Assembly (NCBI RefSeq): GCF_022406875.1
Contig: NZ_CP023018.1
Span: 1,771,460 to 1,835,459, forward strand
Reading direction: 5' to 3'
DNA length: 64,000 bases
DNA from: Ectothiorhodosinus mongolicus
GTDB taxonomy: Bacteria > Pseudomonadota > Gammaproteobacteria > Ectothiorhodospirales > Ectothiorhodospiraceae
In this document: positions 1 through 9,583 of the stretch, one piece after another
Numbering within the stretch: the first letter of the stretch is position 1
Layout of the letters: every line of letters begins with the position of its first letter
Program-made: the position numbers and the translations under genes
Notes under the pieces: model-generated
Database searches by the model: none
What the model was told of the DNA's origin: nothing
What the model saw: only the letters and a program-made list of their open reading frames with translations

Positions 1-180
1 GGTGCTCCGGGATATGCGTTGGCGGTGACCGCCGTGCTGCTGGCGCAGGTAGCGCTGATGACGCGTTTGGTGCAAAAGCCTAAGGAACTGGCGCCTTGGT
101 ATAACGGTACCGGCATTACGTTATATGTCAGCGGGATGATGGTGACTGCCTTTGCTCTGCGCAGCATGGAGCTGATGTAA
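1..180 (+). CDS. bchG: Bacteriochlorophyll synthase, C-terminal end (partial)
   Basis: This is the last 59 codons of a gene that begins before the window, ending at TAA 178-180. The visible peptide has two hydrophobic stretches separated by the segment ELAPWYNGTGITLYVSGMM, which matches the C-terminus of the BchG/ChlG polyprenyltransferases as I know them. BchG esterifies bacteriochlorophyllide with a geranylgeranyl or phytyl tail in the cytoplasmic membrane, the step served by BchP, whose gene follows 140 nt downstream on the same strand. The active-site motifs of the family lie outside the window, so the call rests on this conserved tail and on the neighbour. Confidence 0.82.
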   Translation, partial: GAPGYALAVTAVLLAQVALMTRLVQKPKELAPWYNGTGITLYVSGMMVTAFALRSMELM

Positions 181-320
181 GGCGTTTCCTTGGATTCGAA
201 CTCGGCGTCTTCAAGCCATTGAGGCTGATCCCACTTCGGCCCAAGTCCTGCGCCGGATCATCATTGTCGCCACAAAACGCCTGCTAAGCTTGGGGTTATG
301 ACATCCACGATGCACGGCAA

Positions 321-1511
321 GTGAGCGATCCGATGGAAACTTATGATGTGGTGGTGATTGGCGGCGGACCAGCTGGCGCAACCGCTGCTAATGATTTGGC
401 TTTGAAAAATCACCGGGTTTTGTTGTTGGATCGTGGCGGGCGCATCAAGCCCTGCGGCGGAGCAATCCCGCCGGTGACCATGACCGAATTCGATTTGCCG
501 GACTCGGTTCTGGTGGCACGCATCCGCAGTGCCTGCATGTTCTCTCCCGCGAATAAGAAAGTCGACATGCCCATCGATGGCGGCTATGTCGGCATGGTGG
601 ATCGCGAGCACTTTGATGAATGGCTGCGTAATCGGGCGGCCAGCAATGGCGCGGAACGCCGCAAAGGCTCTTATCTGCGGCTGGATCGCGATGCTGAGGG
701 TCGTGCCATTGTGGTTTATAAAGATGAAGACGGCGCAGAAGTGCAGGTCGGCGCGCGTTCCTTGATCGGGGCCGATGGTGCGCGCTCCGCGGTGGCCCGT
801 CAGAATGTGCCCGGCGCCGACAAAATTCCTTATGTCGCGGCTTATCACGAGATTATCCGCAAGCCGGCGGCCAACAGCGCTGAGTACCATGGCGAGCGCT
901 GCGATGTGTACTACCAAGGTAAGCTTTCCCCAGATTTCTATGCGTGGGTGTTTCCGCACGGCGATACCGTGAGTGTGGGTGTCGGTTCGGCCGTCAAGGG
1001 TTTTTCGTTAAAGGGCGCAGTGGCGGAGTTGCGTAAAGACTCTGGTTTGGATGCCAGCGAGACCCTTCGCTGCGAAGGGGCGCCCATTCCGCTGTACCCC
1101 ATGAAATGCTGGGATAACGGCAAGGATCTGGTGCTGGCGGGTGATGCCGCTGGCGTTGTCGCTCCCGCCTCGGGGGAGGGCATTTTTTACGCCATGACCG
1201 GCGGGCGTCTGGCGGGGGAGGCGGTGGCGGAATTCCTGCATTCCGGCAAACCCGCTGCACTGCGTCTGGCGCGCAAGCGCTTTATGAAGGCCCACGGCAA
1301 GGTCTTTTGGGTGCTCGGCATCATGCAACGTTTTTGGTACACCAACGACAAACGCCGCGAGCGTTTCGTCAGCCTCTGTCGCGACAAGGACATCCAAGAG
1401 CTCACCTGGCAATCCTACATGTACAAAAAGCTGGTGCGCACCCGACCCCTGGCCCACGTCCGCATCTTCTTCAAAGACATGGGCCACCTGCTTGGCCTCT
1501 CCCGCGTCTAA
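321..1511 (+). CDS. bchP: Geranylgeranyl reductase of bacteriochlorophyll synthesis
   Basis: The 396-residue flavoprotein has an N-terminal FAD-binding Rossmann motif (VVIGGGPAGATAA, about residues 10-22), the KPCGGAIPP segment typical of the ChlP/BchP group, and a second FAD motif around VLAGDAAGVVAPASGEG near residue 275. The family reduces the geranylgeranyl tail of bacteriochlorophyll, or the free diphosphate, to phytyl. Start GTG 321 is preferred because it is upstream-most; ATG 333, four codons in, is an alternative, and neither has a strong ribosome-binding site. The gene follows bchG, as in purple-bacterial photosynthesis clusters. The stop codon is followed after 3 nt by a perfect 49-nt palindrome. 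Confidence 0.93.
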   Translation: MSDPMETYDVVVIGGGPAGATAANDLALKNHRVLLLDRGGRIKPCGGAIPPVTMTEFDLPDSVLVARIRSACMFSPANKKVDMPIDGGYVGMVDREHFDEWLRNRAASNGAERRKGSYLRLDRDAEGRAIVVYKDEDGAEVQVGARSLIGADGARSAVARQNVPGADKIPYVAAYHEIIRKPAANSAEYHGERCDVYYQGKLSPDFYAWVFPHGDTVSVGVGSAVKGFSLKGAVAELRKDSGLDASETLRCEGAPIPLYPMKCWDNGKDLVLAGDAAGVVAPASGEGIFYAMTGGRLAGEAVAEFLHSGKPAALRLARKRFMKAHGKVFWVLGIMQRFWYTNDKRRERFVSLCRDKDIQELTWQSYMYKKLVRTRPLAHVRIFFKDMGHLLGLSRV

Positions 1512-1514
1512 AAA

Positions 1515-1563
1515 CGGGGTACGACCCCAAATGGGGTCAGACCCCATTTGGGGTCGTACCCCG
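1515..1563. repeat. Perfect palindrome, 24-bp arms
   Basis: Two 24-base arms, CGGGGTACGACCCCAAATGG plus GGTC and its exact reverse complement, flank a single A. The element combines one GGGGTCAGACCCC core with two outer GGGGTACGACCCC/GGGGTCGTACCCC cores. It fills the gap between bchP and the following small gene, ending 9 nt before that gene's ATG, so an RNA hairpin here could stabilise the bchP 3' end or hinder initiation downstream. Confidence 0.95.
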
Positions 1564-1572
1564 CTCTAAGCG

Positions 1573-1836
1573 ATGACCGAAGCATTCGCCAGCGGCCGCA
1601 TCATCGATGTCATCATCCTCTTGATGTGGCTGGAGGCGGCGCTACTGTGGCTGTGGCATCGGCGCACGGGTAAAGGCTTAGCGCCGCGCGTGATTCTGCC
1701 CATCCTGCTCTCTGGTATGGCTTTGATGCTGGCCGTGCGCGCTGCTTTGGTAGGCGCCGATTGGCCGTCCATCGCCTTTTGGCTGCTGTGCGGGCTCTTC
1801 GCACACCTTTTGGACTTGCGCCAACGCCTAAGCTAA
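1573..1836 (+). CDS. Small membrane protein downstream of bchP
   Basis: The 87-residue hydrophobic protein has about three predicted membrane segments (roughly residues 10-28, 38-58 and 62-80) and a short basic C-terminus. I do not recognise a named family. Its place directly after bchP on the same strand suggests a link to the photosynthesis cluster, but that is inference. No ribosome-binding site precedes ATG 1573, because the sequence there is a palindromic repeat; the insertion may have replaced it. The stop codon TAA lies inside the next palindrome. The GC-rich third codon positions look like those of the neighbours, supporting a real gene. Confidence 0.6.
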   Translation: MTEAFASGRIIDVIILLMWLEAALLWLWHRRTGKGLAPRVILPILLSGMALMLAVRAALVGADWPSIAFWLLCGLFAHLLDLRQRLS

Positions 1837-1912
1837 AAAAGGGGACAGCTAAAAAAGGGGACTGTCCCCCTTTTTTGGGGACTGTCCCCTTTTTTAGTCC
1901 CCTTTTTTAGCT
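1831..1912. repeat. Nested palindromic repeat between convergent genes
   Basis: Outer arms AGCTAAAAAAGGGGAC (1831-1846) and its exact complement (1897-1912) enclose further copies of the GGGGACTGTCCCC core with A and T tracts. The stop codons of both convergent genes, the small membrane protein and rmuC, are inside the element. With T tracts on both strands it could act as a bidirectional terminator. Confidence 0.9.
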
Positions 1913-3004
1913 GCGCGGGGTGTGGTCGACCGAGGCGGGCCGCTCCAGCGGCTTGGTTTCGGGCACGCCCAGCTCGGTGAAGCGCCGCGCGCTGGGCATG
2001 ACTTGAGACTCCAAAGAGCCCACGGCCTTGTTGTAGTGGGTGACGGTGCTGCCGATGTGGCTGCCAAGGCGGGTGAGGTGTTCGGTGAACGTGGCCAGGC
2101 GCTGATGCAGTTGCTGACCCAGTTCGCGAATTTGTTCGGCGTTGCGGGTCAGTGCCTCCTGGCGCCAGCCGTAAGCCACCGCCCGCATCAAAGCCACCAA
2201 GCTCGCCGGCGTGGCCAAAATGACCCGCTGTGACAAGGCGTATTCCAACAGATCCGGGTCCTTCTCCAGCGCAGACGACAACAGGTTATCGCCCGGCACA
2301 AACAAAATCACAAAATCCGGCGCCTGCTCAAACTGCGCCCAATAAGCCTTGCCCGCTAGCTCTTTAACCCGCTCGCGAAGCTTGCGCGCATGACGCAGCA
2401 AGGCGTCCTCCCGAGCCTCCTTGCTGGTGGCATCCATAGCCGCCAAAAAGGAATCCATCGGCGTTTTCACATCGACAATCAGCATGCGCTCATTGGGCAG
2501 GCGAACAATCATATCGGGCCGCAGACGCCCATCCTCGGTGTTAATCGAGACCTCTTCAGAAAAATCACAATGCTCCACTAGCCCCGCCAACTCCGCTAAG
2601 CGGCGCAAGCTCAGCTGACCCCATTGACCCCGCACCGTTGGCCGCGATAGCGCTTGCACCAGCTTATTGGTCTCCTGCTGCAGCCGCTGATGGTCCTGAG
2701 CCATCTGCCGAATCTGTTCGTTCAAGCCACCAAACGCCTCGCTGCGCGCCTTTTCCATGGCGCTGACCTGCTGCTCGGTTTTCTCTAAGGCCTGCTTGAT
2801 GGGGTCCAATAAGCTCTGAATAGCCTGCTGGCGTTGCTCCTGCTCGCTGCGGGCTTCTTGGCGAGAGTCTTTGAGCACCTCGGTGGCCATCTGCGCGAAC
2901 TGATCGCGCATACGCCGCTGCAGCTGCCAATAAACCAAGAGCATCCCCAGCGACAGGCCCAAGACCAACATCGCCGCCGCCAACAAAAGCATTTCACCGC
3001 TCAT
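1907..3004 (-). CDS. rmuC: DNA recombination protein RmuC
   Basis: The protein of about 365 residues has one N-terminal membrane anchor, then a long charged coiled-coil rich in Q and E (about residues 30-110), then the RmuC core with TVRGQWGQLSLRRL and IVDVKTPMDSFL, a nuclease-like fold. RmuC limits rearrangement at inverted repeats in E. coli, which is notable in a sequence so rich in inverted repeats. Start ATG 3004 is favoured over the first in-frame ATG at 3025: it shares one base with the TGA stop of gph (TGATG), indicating translational coupling, whereas the extra seven residues would be encoded by a palindromic repeat. Confidence 0.92.
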   Translation of the reverse strand: MSGEMLLLAAAMLVLGLSLGMLLVYWQLQRRMRDQFAQMATEVLKDSRQEARSEQEQRQQAIQSLLDPIKQALEKTEQQVSAMEKARSEAFGGLNEQIRQMAQDHQRLQQETNKLVQALSRPTVRGQWGQLSLRRLAELAGLVEHCDFSEEVSINTEDGRLRPDMIVRLPNERMLIVDVKTPMDSFLAAMDATSKEAREDALLRHARKLRERVKELAGKAYWAQFEQAPDFVILFVPGDNLLSSALEKDPDLLEYALSQRVILATPASLVALMRAVAYGWRQEALTRNAEQIRELGQQLHQRLATFTEHLTRLGSHIGSTVTHYNKAVGSLESQVMPSARRFTELGVPETKPLERPASVDHTPRS

Positions 3005-3684
3005 CACAGTGGGGTCTGACCCCATCTCTCCAAAAGGGGTCGTACCCCTTTGTCGAAGATCTCCGGGGGTGATGCGACGAAGTCGTCGGCGCCCCAGGTG
3101 TTGGGGGTTTGCGCGGGGTCGATGTAGCCGTAGGCGGCAATCAGGGTGCGCATGCCGGCTGCGCGGCCAGCGGCGATGTCGCGTTCCGCATCACCCACAT
3201 AGACGCAAGCCTCGGGAGACACGCCGGCTTGCTCACAGGCAAAAAGCAGCGGCAGAGGGTGCGGCTTGCGCTCGGCTGTCGTATCGCCAGAGATGACGGT
3301 GGCAGCGCGATCATATAAGCCCATCGACTTGAGCAGGGGATCGGTCAGCCAGCCGGGCTTATTGGTCACCACACCCCAACTTAAACCACTGGCCTCGATG
3401 TCATCCAAGAGCCGATCCATACCGTCAAACAAACGGCTATGGACATGCAGATTCTCAGCATAAATCTCCAAAAACCGGGCTACCAAGGCGTCAAAATGTG
3501 TCGTATCAATCCCCGGAAAACCCAGGCGCACCATGGCGCCAGAGCCGTGCGAGACATGATTGCGCACCGCCTCAAAAGGCAATGGGGTCAGACCCTGTTC
3601 TTGTTGCAGAACCACCAAGGTCTGCCAAAGATCCGGCGCCGTATCGGCTAAAGTCCCATCCAAATCAAACAGAACACTGGCCAA
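3004..3684 (-). CDS. gph: Phosphoglycolate phosphatase (HAD family)
   Basis: The 226-residue HAD hydrolase shows motif I (LFDLDGTLADT, nucleophile Asp and acid/base Asp), motif II (VVTNKP), the lysine motif (ERKPHPLPL) and motif IV (YVGDAERD). The family dephosphorylates 2-phosphoglycolate, a by-product of RuBisCO oxygenation and of DNA repair. Start is TTG 3684; a TAG lies two codons upstream in frame and no ATG or GTG is close. It follows ubiG by 3 nt and couples to rmuC. Two palindromic cores fall in the coding sequence: one near codon 30 (QGLTPL) and two at the 3' end, which supply the last residues (KGVRPLLERWGQTPL). That tail is probably not ancestral. Confidence 0.92.
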   Translation of the reverse strand: MASVLFDLDGTLADTAPDLWQTLVVLQQEQGLTPLPFEAVRNHVSHGSGAMVRLGFPGIDTTHFDALVARFLEIYAENLHVHSRLFDGMDRLLDDIEASGLSWGVVTNKPGWLTDPLLKSMGLYDRAATVISGDTTAERKPHPLPLLFACEQAGVSPEACVYVGDAERDIAAGRAAGMRTLIAAYGYIDPAQTPNTWGADDFVASPPEIFDKGVRPLLERWGQTPL

Positions 3685-3687
3685 GGC

Positions 3688-4398
3688 CTAATCCCGAACC
3701 GCGTGCGCGAGATAGTTTACATCCACGCCGGGACCCAAATGATAACGCCGCGCTAAGGGGTCATAGTGCAGCCCCATCAAATCCCGCATGCGCAAGTCGG
3801 CCGCGCGCATCCACGCCTCCATCTCAGAGGGGCGGATGAAGCGTGCATACTCATGCGTGCCGCGTGGCAACCAACGCAAAACATACTCGGCGCCGACAAT
3901 CGCCAGCGCAAAAGCCTTGGGTGTGCGGTTCAAGGTCGCTACCACCAAATGTCCACCGGGCTTTAATAGCTGCGCACAGGCCGTCAGCACCGAGCCGGGA
4001 TCGGGCACATGCTCCAGCATCTCCATACAGGTGACCACATCAAACTGCCCTGGCTTGGCCACCGCCATATCCTCAGCCGAGCGCAGCTGATAATCCACCT
4101 CAAGCCCCGATTCAAATAAATGCATGCGCGCCACATCCAAAGCATTCTCACCCAGATCAATGCCCGTCACATGCGCACCGCGCCGCGCCAAGCCCTCGCT
4201 GAGCAGCCCGCCGCCACAGCCCACATCCAAAACCTGCAGGCCTTCCAAAGCACCCACACGGCTCTCGATGTAATCCAGGCGCAGCGGATTGATCTCATGC
4301 AAAGGCCGATACTCGCCCTGAGGATCCCACCAACGATGCGCCATCTCATCGAACTTGGCGATCTCGCCGGCATCCACATTTGCTTGCGTTTGTGCCAT
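3688..4398 (-). CDS. ubiG: Ubiquinone biosynthesis O-methyltransferase
   Basis: The 236-residue class I methyltransferase has the SAM-binding motif VLDVGCGGGLLSEGLA (about residues 56-71), followed by GIDLGENALDVA and the motif-II-like DVVTCMEMLEHV. The N-terminal FDEMAHRWWDPQGEYRPLHEINPLRL is typical of UbiG. The enzyme performs both O-methylations of ubiquinone synthesis. The neighbouring SAH/MTA deaminase gene upstream would help clear methyltransferase by-products, a common arrangement in gammaproteobacteria. Start ATG 4398; the gap to the upstream gene is 21 nt. Confidence 0.94.
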   Translation of the reverse strand: MAQTQANVDAGEIAKFDEMAHRWWDPQGEYRPLHEINPLRLDYIESRVGALEGLQVLDVGCGGGLLSEGLARRGAHVTGIDLGENALDVARMHLFESGLEVDYQLRSAEDMAVAKPGQFDVVTCMEMLEHVPDPGSVLTACAQLLKPGGHLVVATLNRTPKAFALAIVGAEYVLRWLPRGTHEYARFIRPSEMEAWMRAADLRMRDLMGLHYDPLARRYHLGPGVDVNYLAHAVRD

Positions 4399-4419
4399 AG
4401 CTTAAAAGTCCCTAATCGC

Positions 4420-5742
4420 TTAATGCCGCGCTGCGGCGATGCGTTTTTGCCACTCTATAATACGCGCACGCAGGTCAGCTTCATCAATGCTGGTTAATCG
4501 CCGCTGACGCAGCAGCTGGCGCCCAGCCACCCAAACATCACTGACCTGATGACGACCCACGGCATAGACCAAGTGCGAGATGGGGCTGGTCATCGGCTGA
4601 CTTTCCAGCTCCGATAAATCCACGGCAATCACATCGGCGGCCTTGCCCGGCACCAGCGAGCCAATCTCATCTGCCAATCCCAAGGCCACTGCACTGTTCA
4701 AAGTCGCCATGCGCAGCGTCGTCTCAGCAGGCAAAGCCGCGGCATTACCGCTCACGCCCTTACCCAGCAGAGCCGCCGTGCGCATTTCGCCAAACATATC
4801 CAAATCATTATTGCTCGCCGTGCCGTCGGTGCCGATGGCGACATTCACTCCAGCCTCCTGCAAGCGATGCACCGGACAAAAGCCCGAAGCCAGCTTCAGC
4901 GACGCCTCCGGGCAATGCAGCACATGCGTCCCAGACTCGGCGAGAAAATCGATTTCCGCATCGGTAAGCTGTGTCATATGCACCGCCAAGAAATTCGGTC
5001 CACTGATTCCCAGTTGTGCCAGCTTCTCCAGCGGCCGCATGCCAAAGCGCGCCTGAAACTCATTCACTTCCTGCGCTGTTTCATGCACATGCATATGAAT
5101 AGGAAGATCAAGTTCATCCGCTAAAACCTTGATTCGACGAAGATTGTCTTCCGACACGGAGTAGGGCGCATGGGGCGCAAAACAAAAGCTCAACAAGGGC
5201 TCTGTTTTGTTGCTGTCATAAAGATCCAAACCTTTCTGAATGTACTCATTGGCATCCGAAGCCCAGGCGCTGGCAAAGTCGATCAGGAGCAAGCCAATCG
5301 ATCCGCGCATCCCCGCTTGGGTGGTCACCTTGGCAGTGACTTCCGGGAAGAAGTACATGTCATTAAAACAAGTCGTGCCGCCACGCAGCTGTTCCGCTAA
5401 CGCCAAAAGGCTCCCATCATGCGCAAATTCCTCGCTGACATGGCGCGCTTCCATCGGCCAAATATGCTGCTGCAGCCATTCGTATAAAGGCATGTCATCA
5501 GCCACCCCGCGCAGCAAGGTCATTGGCGAATGCGTATGGGCATTCACCAACCCCGGCATGAGCGCATGCTCCACAAACTGCTGGTGCTCCGCGGGTTGAA
5601 ATTGCGTCAACGCTTGGTCGGTCGGTACGAGCGCCACAATGCGTCCATCGTGGATCACCAGGCTGTGGTTTTCTAGAACCGCACCCGAAGGCTCGATCGG
5701 CACCACCCAGCGCGCTGACAGCATCAAATCCACGGTTTTCAT
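4420..5742 (-). CDS. mtaD: 5-methylthioadenosine/S-adenosylhomocysteine deaminase (amidohydrolase)
   Basis: This is a metal-dependent amidohydrolase of about 440 residues. Metal-ligand and substrate motifs are visible in order: HTHSPMTLLRG, then MHVHET, FLAVHMT, HCPEASLKLASG and GTDGTASNNDLDMFGE. The family deaminates MTA, SAH or adenosine to the inosyl compounds. ATG 5742 (MKTVDLMLSARWVVP) is preferred; an in-frame TTG at 5778 would add 12 unconvincing residues. The gene is divergent from mtnA with 64 nt between starts, which puts two methionine-salvage-type enzymes back to back, perhaps under a shared control region. ATZ/TRZ relatives with other substrates cannot be excluded by motif alone. 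Confidence 0.85.
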   Translation of the reverse strand: MKTVDLMLSARWVVPIEPSGAVLENHSLVIHDGRIVALVPTDQALTQFQPAEHQQFVEHALMPGLVNAHTHSPMTLLRGVADDMPLYEWLQQHIWPMEARHVSEEFAHDGSLLALAEQLRGGTTCFNDMYFFPEVTAKVTTQAGMRGSIGLLLIDFASAWASDANEYIQKGLDLYDSNKTEPLLSFCFAPHAPYSVSEDNLRRIKVLADELDLPIHMHVHETAQEVNEFQARFGMRPLEKLAQLGISGPNFLAVHMTQLTDAEIDFLAESGTHVLHCPEASLKLASGFCPVHRLQEAGVNVAIGTDGTASNNDLDMFGEMRTAALLGKGVSGNAAALPAETTLRMATLNSAVALGLADEIGSLVPGKAADVIAVDLSELESQPMTSPISHLVYAVGRHQVSDVWVAGRQLLRQRRLTSIDEADLRARIIEWQKRIAAARH

Positions 5743-5806
5743 GCTCAGCAAGATAACCCCCACGCCCGCGCCTGACAAGCGCCCATAAGTTCTGGTCAGA
5801 AAGCCA

Positions 5807-6880
5807 ATGGATGCCTACAATGCGCCCATGAAAAATCACGCCCATGACTCCATTCGCGCCATCATCTGGCAAGATCATCACCTACGCCTGCTGGATCAGC
5901 GCTGGCTGCCGCAGGAAACCCGCTACCTCGATTTGCACACCGCCAAAGACACGGCCGCAGCGATTCGGGACATGGCGGTGCGCGGTGCGCCGGCGATTGG
6001 TGTGACTGCCGCCTATGCCGTTGTTCTGGCCGCGCGTCAGGCCTATGCGCGTTACCGCGAGAACTGGTTGGCGCACATGCAAGAGGATGTAGAGACCCTA
6101 GCGCAGGCCCGCCCAACCGCCGTCAATTTGTTTTGGGCCATTGACGTCATGCGCGAGCACTGCGCGGCCATTCCCAAGGGTCAGGATCCTGAAGCGCTGC
6201 TATTAGAGGCAGCGACGCGTATCCACGAAGAGGACATCGCCGCCAATCGCCGCATGGGCGAGCTCGGCGCGGCCTTAATCCAAGGCGGGCGTGATGTCCT
6301 AACGCATTGCAATACCGGCTCACTGGCCACCGGCGGTTACGGCACCGCCTTGGGCGTGATTCGCAGCGCCTATGCTGCGGGTCACATCCAAACTGTTTTT
6401 GCTGATGAAACCCGGCCCTGGCTGCAAGGCGCGCGGCTGACTGCTTGGGAGCTGGTGCAAGATGAGATCCCGGTGTGTCTCCTGTGTGAAGGAGCCGCCG
6501 CCAGTTTGATGCGTGAGGGGCGGGTGTCATGGGCGATTGTCGGCGCGGATCGTATTGCTGCTAATGGCGATGCCGCCAATAAAATTGGCACCTATTCTCT
6601 AGCCGTTGCAGCGCGTCATCATGGCGTTAAGTTCATGGTGGTAGCGCCCACCACCACCATTGATATGCAAGCCGCCGATGGCGATGCCATTCCCATCGAG
6701 CAGCGCAGCGCCGATGAGGTCTTAGAGCTGGGTGGTCAGCGTGTGGCGGCACGCGGTGCACAGGCCTGGAATCCCTCCTTTGATGTCACGCCGGCCAGCC
6801 TGATCGATGCCATTGTCACCGAGAAGGGCGTGGTCACCGAGCCGACCCGGGAAAAGATGCAAAATCTGATGAAATCCTAA
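5807..6880 (+). CDS. mtnA: S-methyl-5-thioribose-1-phosphate isomerase
   Basis: The 357-residue enzyme converts methylthioribose-1-phosphate to methylthioribulose-1-phosphate in methionine salvage. Family motifs are present: [34 protein letters not shown] with the catalytic Cys, [20 protein letters not shown], and [19 protein letters not shown] with the catalytic Asp. Start is ATG 5807 or ATG 5828; neither has a clear ribosome-binding site. No mtnB, mtnC or mtnD is nearby. A RuBisCO-like protein lies about 22 kb away; some members of that family act on the MtnA product, but the one here is of a different subtype. Confidence 0.94.
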   Translation: MDAYNAPMKNHAHDSIRAIIWQDHHLRLLDQRWLPQETRYLDLHTAKDTAAAIRDMAVRGAPAIGVTAAYAVVLAARQAYARYRENWLAHMQEDVETLAQARPTAVNLFWAIDVMREHCAAIPKGQDPEALLLEAATRIHEEDIAANRRMGELGAALIQGGRDVLTHCNTGSLATGGYGTALGVIRSAYAAGHIQTVFADETRPWLQGARLTAWELVQDEIPVCLLCEGAAASLMREGRVSWAIVGADRIAANGDAANKIGTYSLAVAARHHGVKFMVVAPTTTIDMQAADGDAIPIEQRSADEVLELGGQRVAARGAQAWNPSFDVTPASLIDAIVTEKGVVTEPTREKMQNLMKS

Positions 6881-6983
6881 GCCTTCCCTTATCTTTCCTG
6901 ACAGGGGCAGTGGGCATCGGTTTGTGGTATCCTTTCCCGGTTAAATTTGCTCACCACTCACCCAGCCCAAAATAAGAGCCTGA

Positions 6984-9557
6984 ATGGTCGATTTCGCCCG
7001 CGAAGTTTTACCCGTCAATTTAGAAGACGAGATGCGTCAGTCCTACTTGGACTACGCCATGAGTGTCATCATCGGCCGCGCCCTTCCGGATGTGCGGGAT
7101 GGCATGAAACCCGTGCATCGCCGCGTGCTTTTCGCCATGCGCGAGCTCGGTAATGACTGGAACAAGCCTTACAAGAAATCGGCCCGCGTGGTCGGTGATG
7201 TGATCGGTAAATACCATCCTCATGGCGACACCGCCGTGTACGACACGATCGTGCGTATGGCTCAGCCTTTCTCCATGCGTTACATGTTGGTCGACGGTCA
7301 GGGTAACTTTGGTTCGGTGGACGGCGACGCCCCCGCCGCCATGCGTTATACCGAAGTGCGTATGGCGCGCATCGCCCATGAGTATTTGGCCGATATCGAA
7401 AAGGAAACCGTCGATTTTGTCGACAACTATGATGGGTCCGAGAGCGAACCCTCGGTATTCCCCACTCAGCTGCCTGGCCTTTTGATCAATGGCGCTGCCG
7501 GTATCGCGGTGGGTATGGCCACCAACATCCCGCCTCATAATCTCACCGAGGTTATCAACGCCACCGTCGCCTTGATTGATGATCCGGCATTGGATATCGC
7601 TGGCCTGATGGAGCACCTGCCTGGTCCTGATTTCCCCACCGCGGCGATGATCAATGGCGAGCGCGGCATCCACGAAGCCTACCGCACGGGCCGTGGCCGC
7701 ATTTATCTGCGCGCCCGCTCGCATGTCGAAACCGACGACAGCACCGGCCGCCAGACCATTGTTGTCACCGAGCTACCCTATCAGGTCAATAAAGCCCGCC
7801 TGCTCGAGCGCATCGCCGAGCTGGTTAAGGAAAAGAAACTTGAGGGCATCAGTGAACTGCGCGATGAGTCCGACAAAGACGGCATGCGCATGGTGATTGA
7901 GCTCAAGCGTGGTGAAGTGCCCGAGGTGCTGCTGAATAATCTATATCTTCAGACACAGATGCAAAATGTGTTTGGCATCAACATGGTGGCGCTGGAGGAC
8001 GGTCAGCCCAAGCTGCTGAATCTCAAGCAAATACTCCAAGCCTTTATCAAGCACCGCCGCGAAGTCGTCACGCGCCGCACGATTTTTGAACTGCGCAAAG
8101 CTCGAGAGCGCGCGCACGTACTCGAAGGTCTTGCTGTCGCGTTGGCCAACATCGATCCGGTGATCGCCCTGATCAAGGCCTCGGGCAGCCCTGCCGAAGC
8201 CAAACAGGCTTTGTTGGACGCCACTTGGGCCCCAGGTGTCGTGAATGAAATGTTGGAACGGGCGGGTGCCCGCGCCTCACGCCCCGAAGATCTGGGGGAT
8301 GAGTATGGCCTCATCGAGGGCCGTTATCGTCTCTCCGAAGCCCAAGCGCAGGCCATTTTGGATTTGCGTTTGCATCGTTTAACCGGCTTAGAGCAAGAAA
8401 AGATCCTAAATGAATTCAGTGAATTGCTGGATAAAATTGAAGCATTGCTCGAAATTCTAGGCAATCCCGATCGGCTCATGGAAGTGATCCGCGATGAACT
8501 GGTGGCCATGCGCGATCAATACGGCGATGAGCGGCGCACGGAGATCGTCGCCCACCAAATGGATCTCACATTAGAAGATCTCATCACCGAAGAAGATGTG
8601 GTGGTGACGCTGTCTCACGCCGGTTATGCCAAATATCAACCAGTCACTGCTTACCGGGCGCAGCGACGCGGTGGGCGCGGTAAGACTGCGACCACCTTCC
8701 GCGATGAAGACTTTATCGATCGCTTGGTGGTGGCTAGCACCCATGACACGATTTTGTGTTTCTCGAGTCGCGGCAAAGCCTATTGGCTCAAGGTCTACGA
8801 GTTGCCCCAAGGCAGTCGTGTGGCGCGAGGCCGACCGCTGGTGAATTTGCTGCCGCTGGAAGAAGATGAGCGCATTAACGCCATTCTGCCTGTGCGCGAA
8901 TATGCCGAAGACCGTTATATCTTTATGGCCACCGCCAGCGGCGTGGTGAAGAAAACTCCTTTGGTGGATTTCTCGCGCCCGCGCTCCAACGGCATTATCG
9001 CGTTGGGGCTGCGTGATAACGACGCCTTAGTCGACGTCAAAGTCACTAACGGCGAACAAGACATCATGCTGCTCACCAGTGCCGGCAAAGCCATTCGCTT
9101 TGAAGAAAGCCAAGTGCGCGCCATGGGGCGTACCGCCACGGGCGTGCGCGGGGTTCGCTTGGGCAACGATCAGCGGGTGATCTCGTTGATTTGTGTCGAG
9201 GAAGGCTCGGTACTGCTGGCCACCGAACATGGCTACGGTAAGCGCACGGTGCCCGCTGAGTTCCCGCGCCATGGGCGCGGCGGTCAAGGGGTGATCGCCA
9301 TCCAAACGAGTGGTCGCAATGGGGCCCTCGTGGGTGCCACCCTGGTGGCTGACGATGATGAGGTGATGCTTATCACCAATGGCGGCACTTTGGTGCGCAC
9401 CCCGGTGGATCAGATCTCGGTGCTGGGGCGCAATACCCAAGGCGTACGCTTGATTCGCCTGACTGAAGGGGAACAGTTGGTGGAGCTGGCCCGGGTTGCT
9501 GGGCTGGGTGACGATGAAGATGCGGAGCCAGAAGAATCGGCTCCTGCTACTGAATAA
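6984..9557 (+). CDS. gyrA: DNA gyrase subunit A
   Basis: At 857 residues this is close to E. coli GyrA (875), and the N-terminus aligns residue for residue by eye. The catalytic tyrosine is in [12 protein letters not shown] (about residue 122). The quinolone region reads [10 protein letters not shown], so the position equal to E. coli Ser83 is Thr and Asp87 is kept. The GyrA box of the C-terminal beta-pinwheel is QRRGGRGK. The tail is acidic ([10 protein letters not shown]). With GyrB it forms the A2B2 gyrase that introduces negative supercoils. serC follows 26 nt downstream, the usual gammaproteobacterial order. Confidence 0.98.
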   Translation: MVDFAREVLPVNLEDEMRQSYLDYAMSVIIGRALPDVRDGMKPVHRRVLFAMRELGNDWNKPYKKSARVVGDVIGKYHPHGDTAVYDTIVRMAQPFSMRYMLVDGQGNFGSVDGDAPAAMRYTEVRMARIAHEYLADIEKETVDFVDNYDGSESEPSVFPTQLPGLLINGAAGIAVGMATNIPPHNLTEVINATVALIDDPALDIAGLMEHLPGPDFPTAAMINGERGIHEAYRTGRGRIYLRARSHVETDDSTGRQTIVVTELPYQVNKARLLERIAELVKEKKLEGISELRDESDKDGMRMVIELKRGEVPEVLLNNLYLQTQMQNVFGINMVALEDGQPKLLNLKQILQAFIKHRREVVTRRTIFELRKARERAHVLEGLAVALANIDPVIALIKASGSPAEAKQALLDATWAPGVVNEMLERAGARASRPEDLGDEYGLIEGRYRLSEAQAQAILDLRLHRLTGLEQEKILNEFSELLDKIEALLEILGNPDRLMEVIRDELVAMRDQYGDERRTEIVAHQMDLTLEDLITEEDVVVTLSHAGYAKYQPVTAYRAQRRGGRGKTATTFRDEDFIDRLVVASTHDTILCFSSRGKAYWLKVYELPQGSRVARGRPLVNLLPLEEDERINAILPVREYAEDRYIFMATASGVVKKTPLVDFSRPRSNGIIALGLRDNDALVDVKVTNGEQDIMLLTSAGKAIRFEESQVRAMGRTATGVRGVRLGNDQRVISLICVEEGSVLLATEHGYGKRTVPAEFPRHGRGGQGVIAIQTSGRNGALVGATLVADDDEVMLITNGGTLVRTPVDQISVLGRNTQGVRLIRLTEGEQLVELARVAGLGDDEDAEPEESAPATE

Positions 9558-9583
9558 ACCAAATCTTTGATCTGGAGTGCATC

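Noticed and set aside
261..959. 232-codon minus-strand frame over bchP
   Set aside because: Overlaps the bchP start region fully and has reversed-frame composition.
1831..1912. CRISPR array
   Set aside because: The repeats are palindromic with no regular spacers and occur singly across the genome; no cas genes are present.
2998..3025. Longer rmuC start at 3025
   Set aside because: Its extra residues come from a palindromic repeat, and ATG 3004 overlaps the gph stop in a coupled arrangement.
6900..6983. gyrA promoter
   Set aside because: TTGTGG and TTAAAT are visible but with a 13-nt spacing, too short to support a confident call.
7020..7724. 234-codon minus-strand frame inside gyrA
   Set aside because: Antisense to a certain gene; His/Gly-rich translation typical of a reversed frame.
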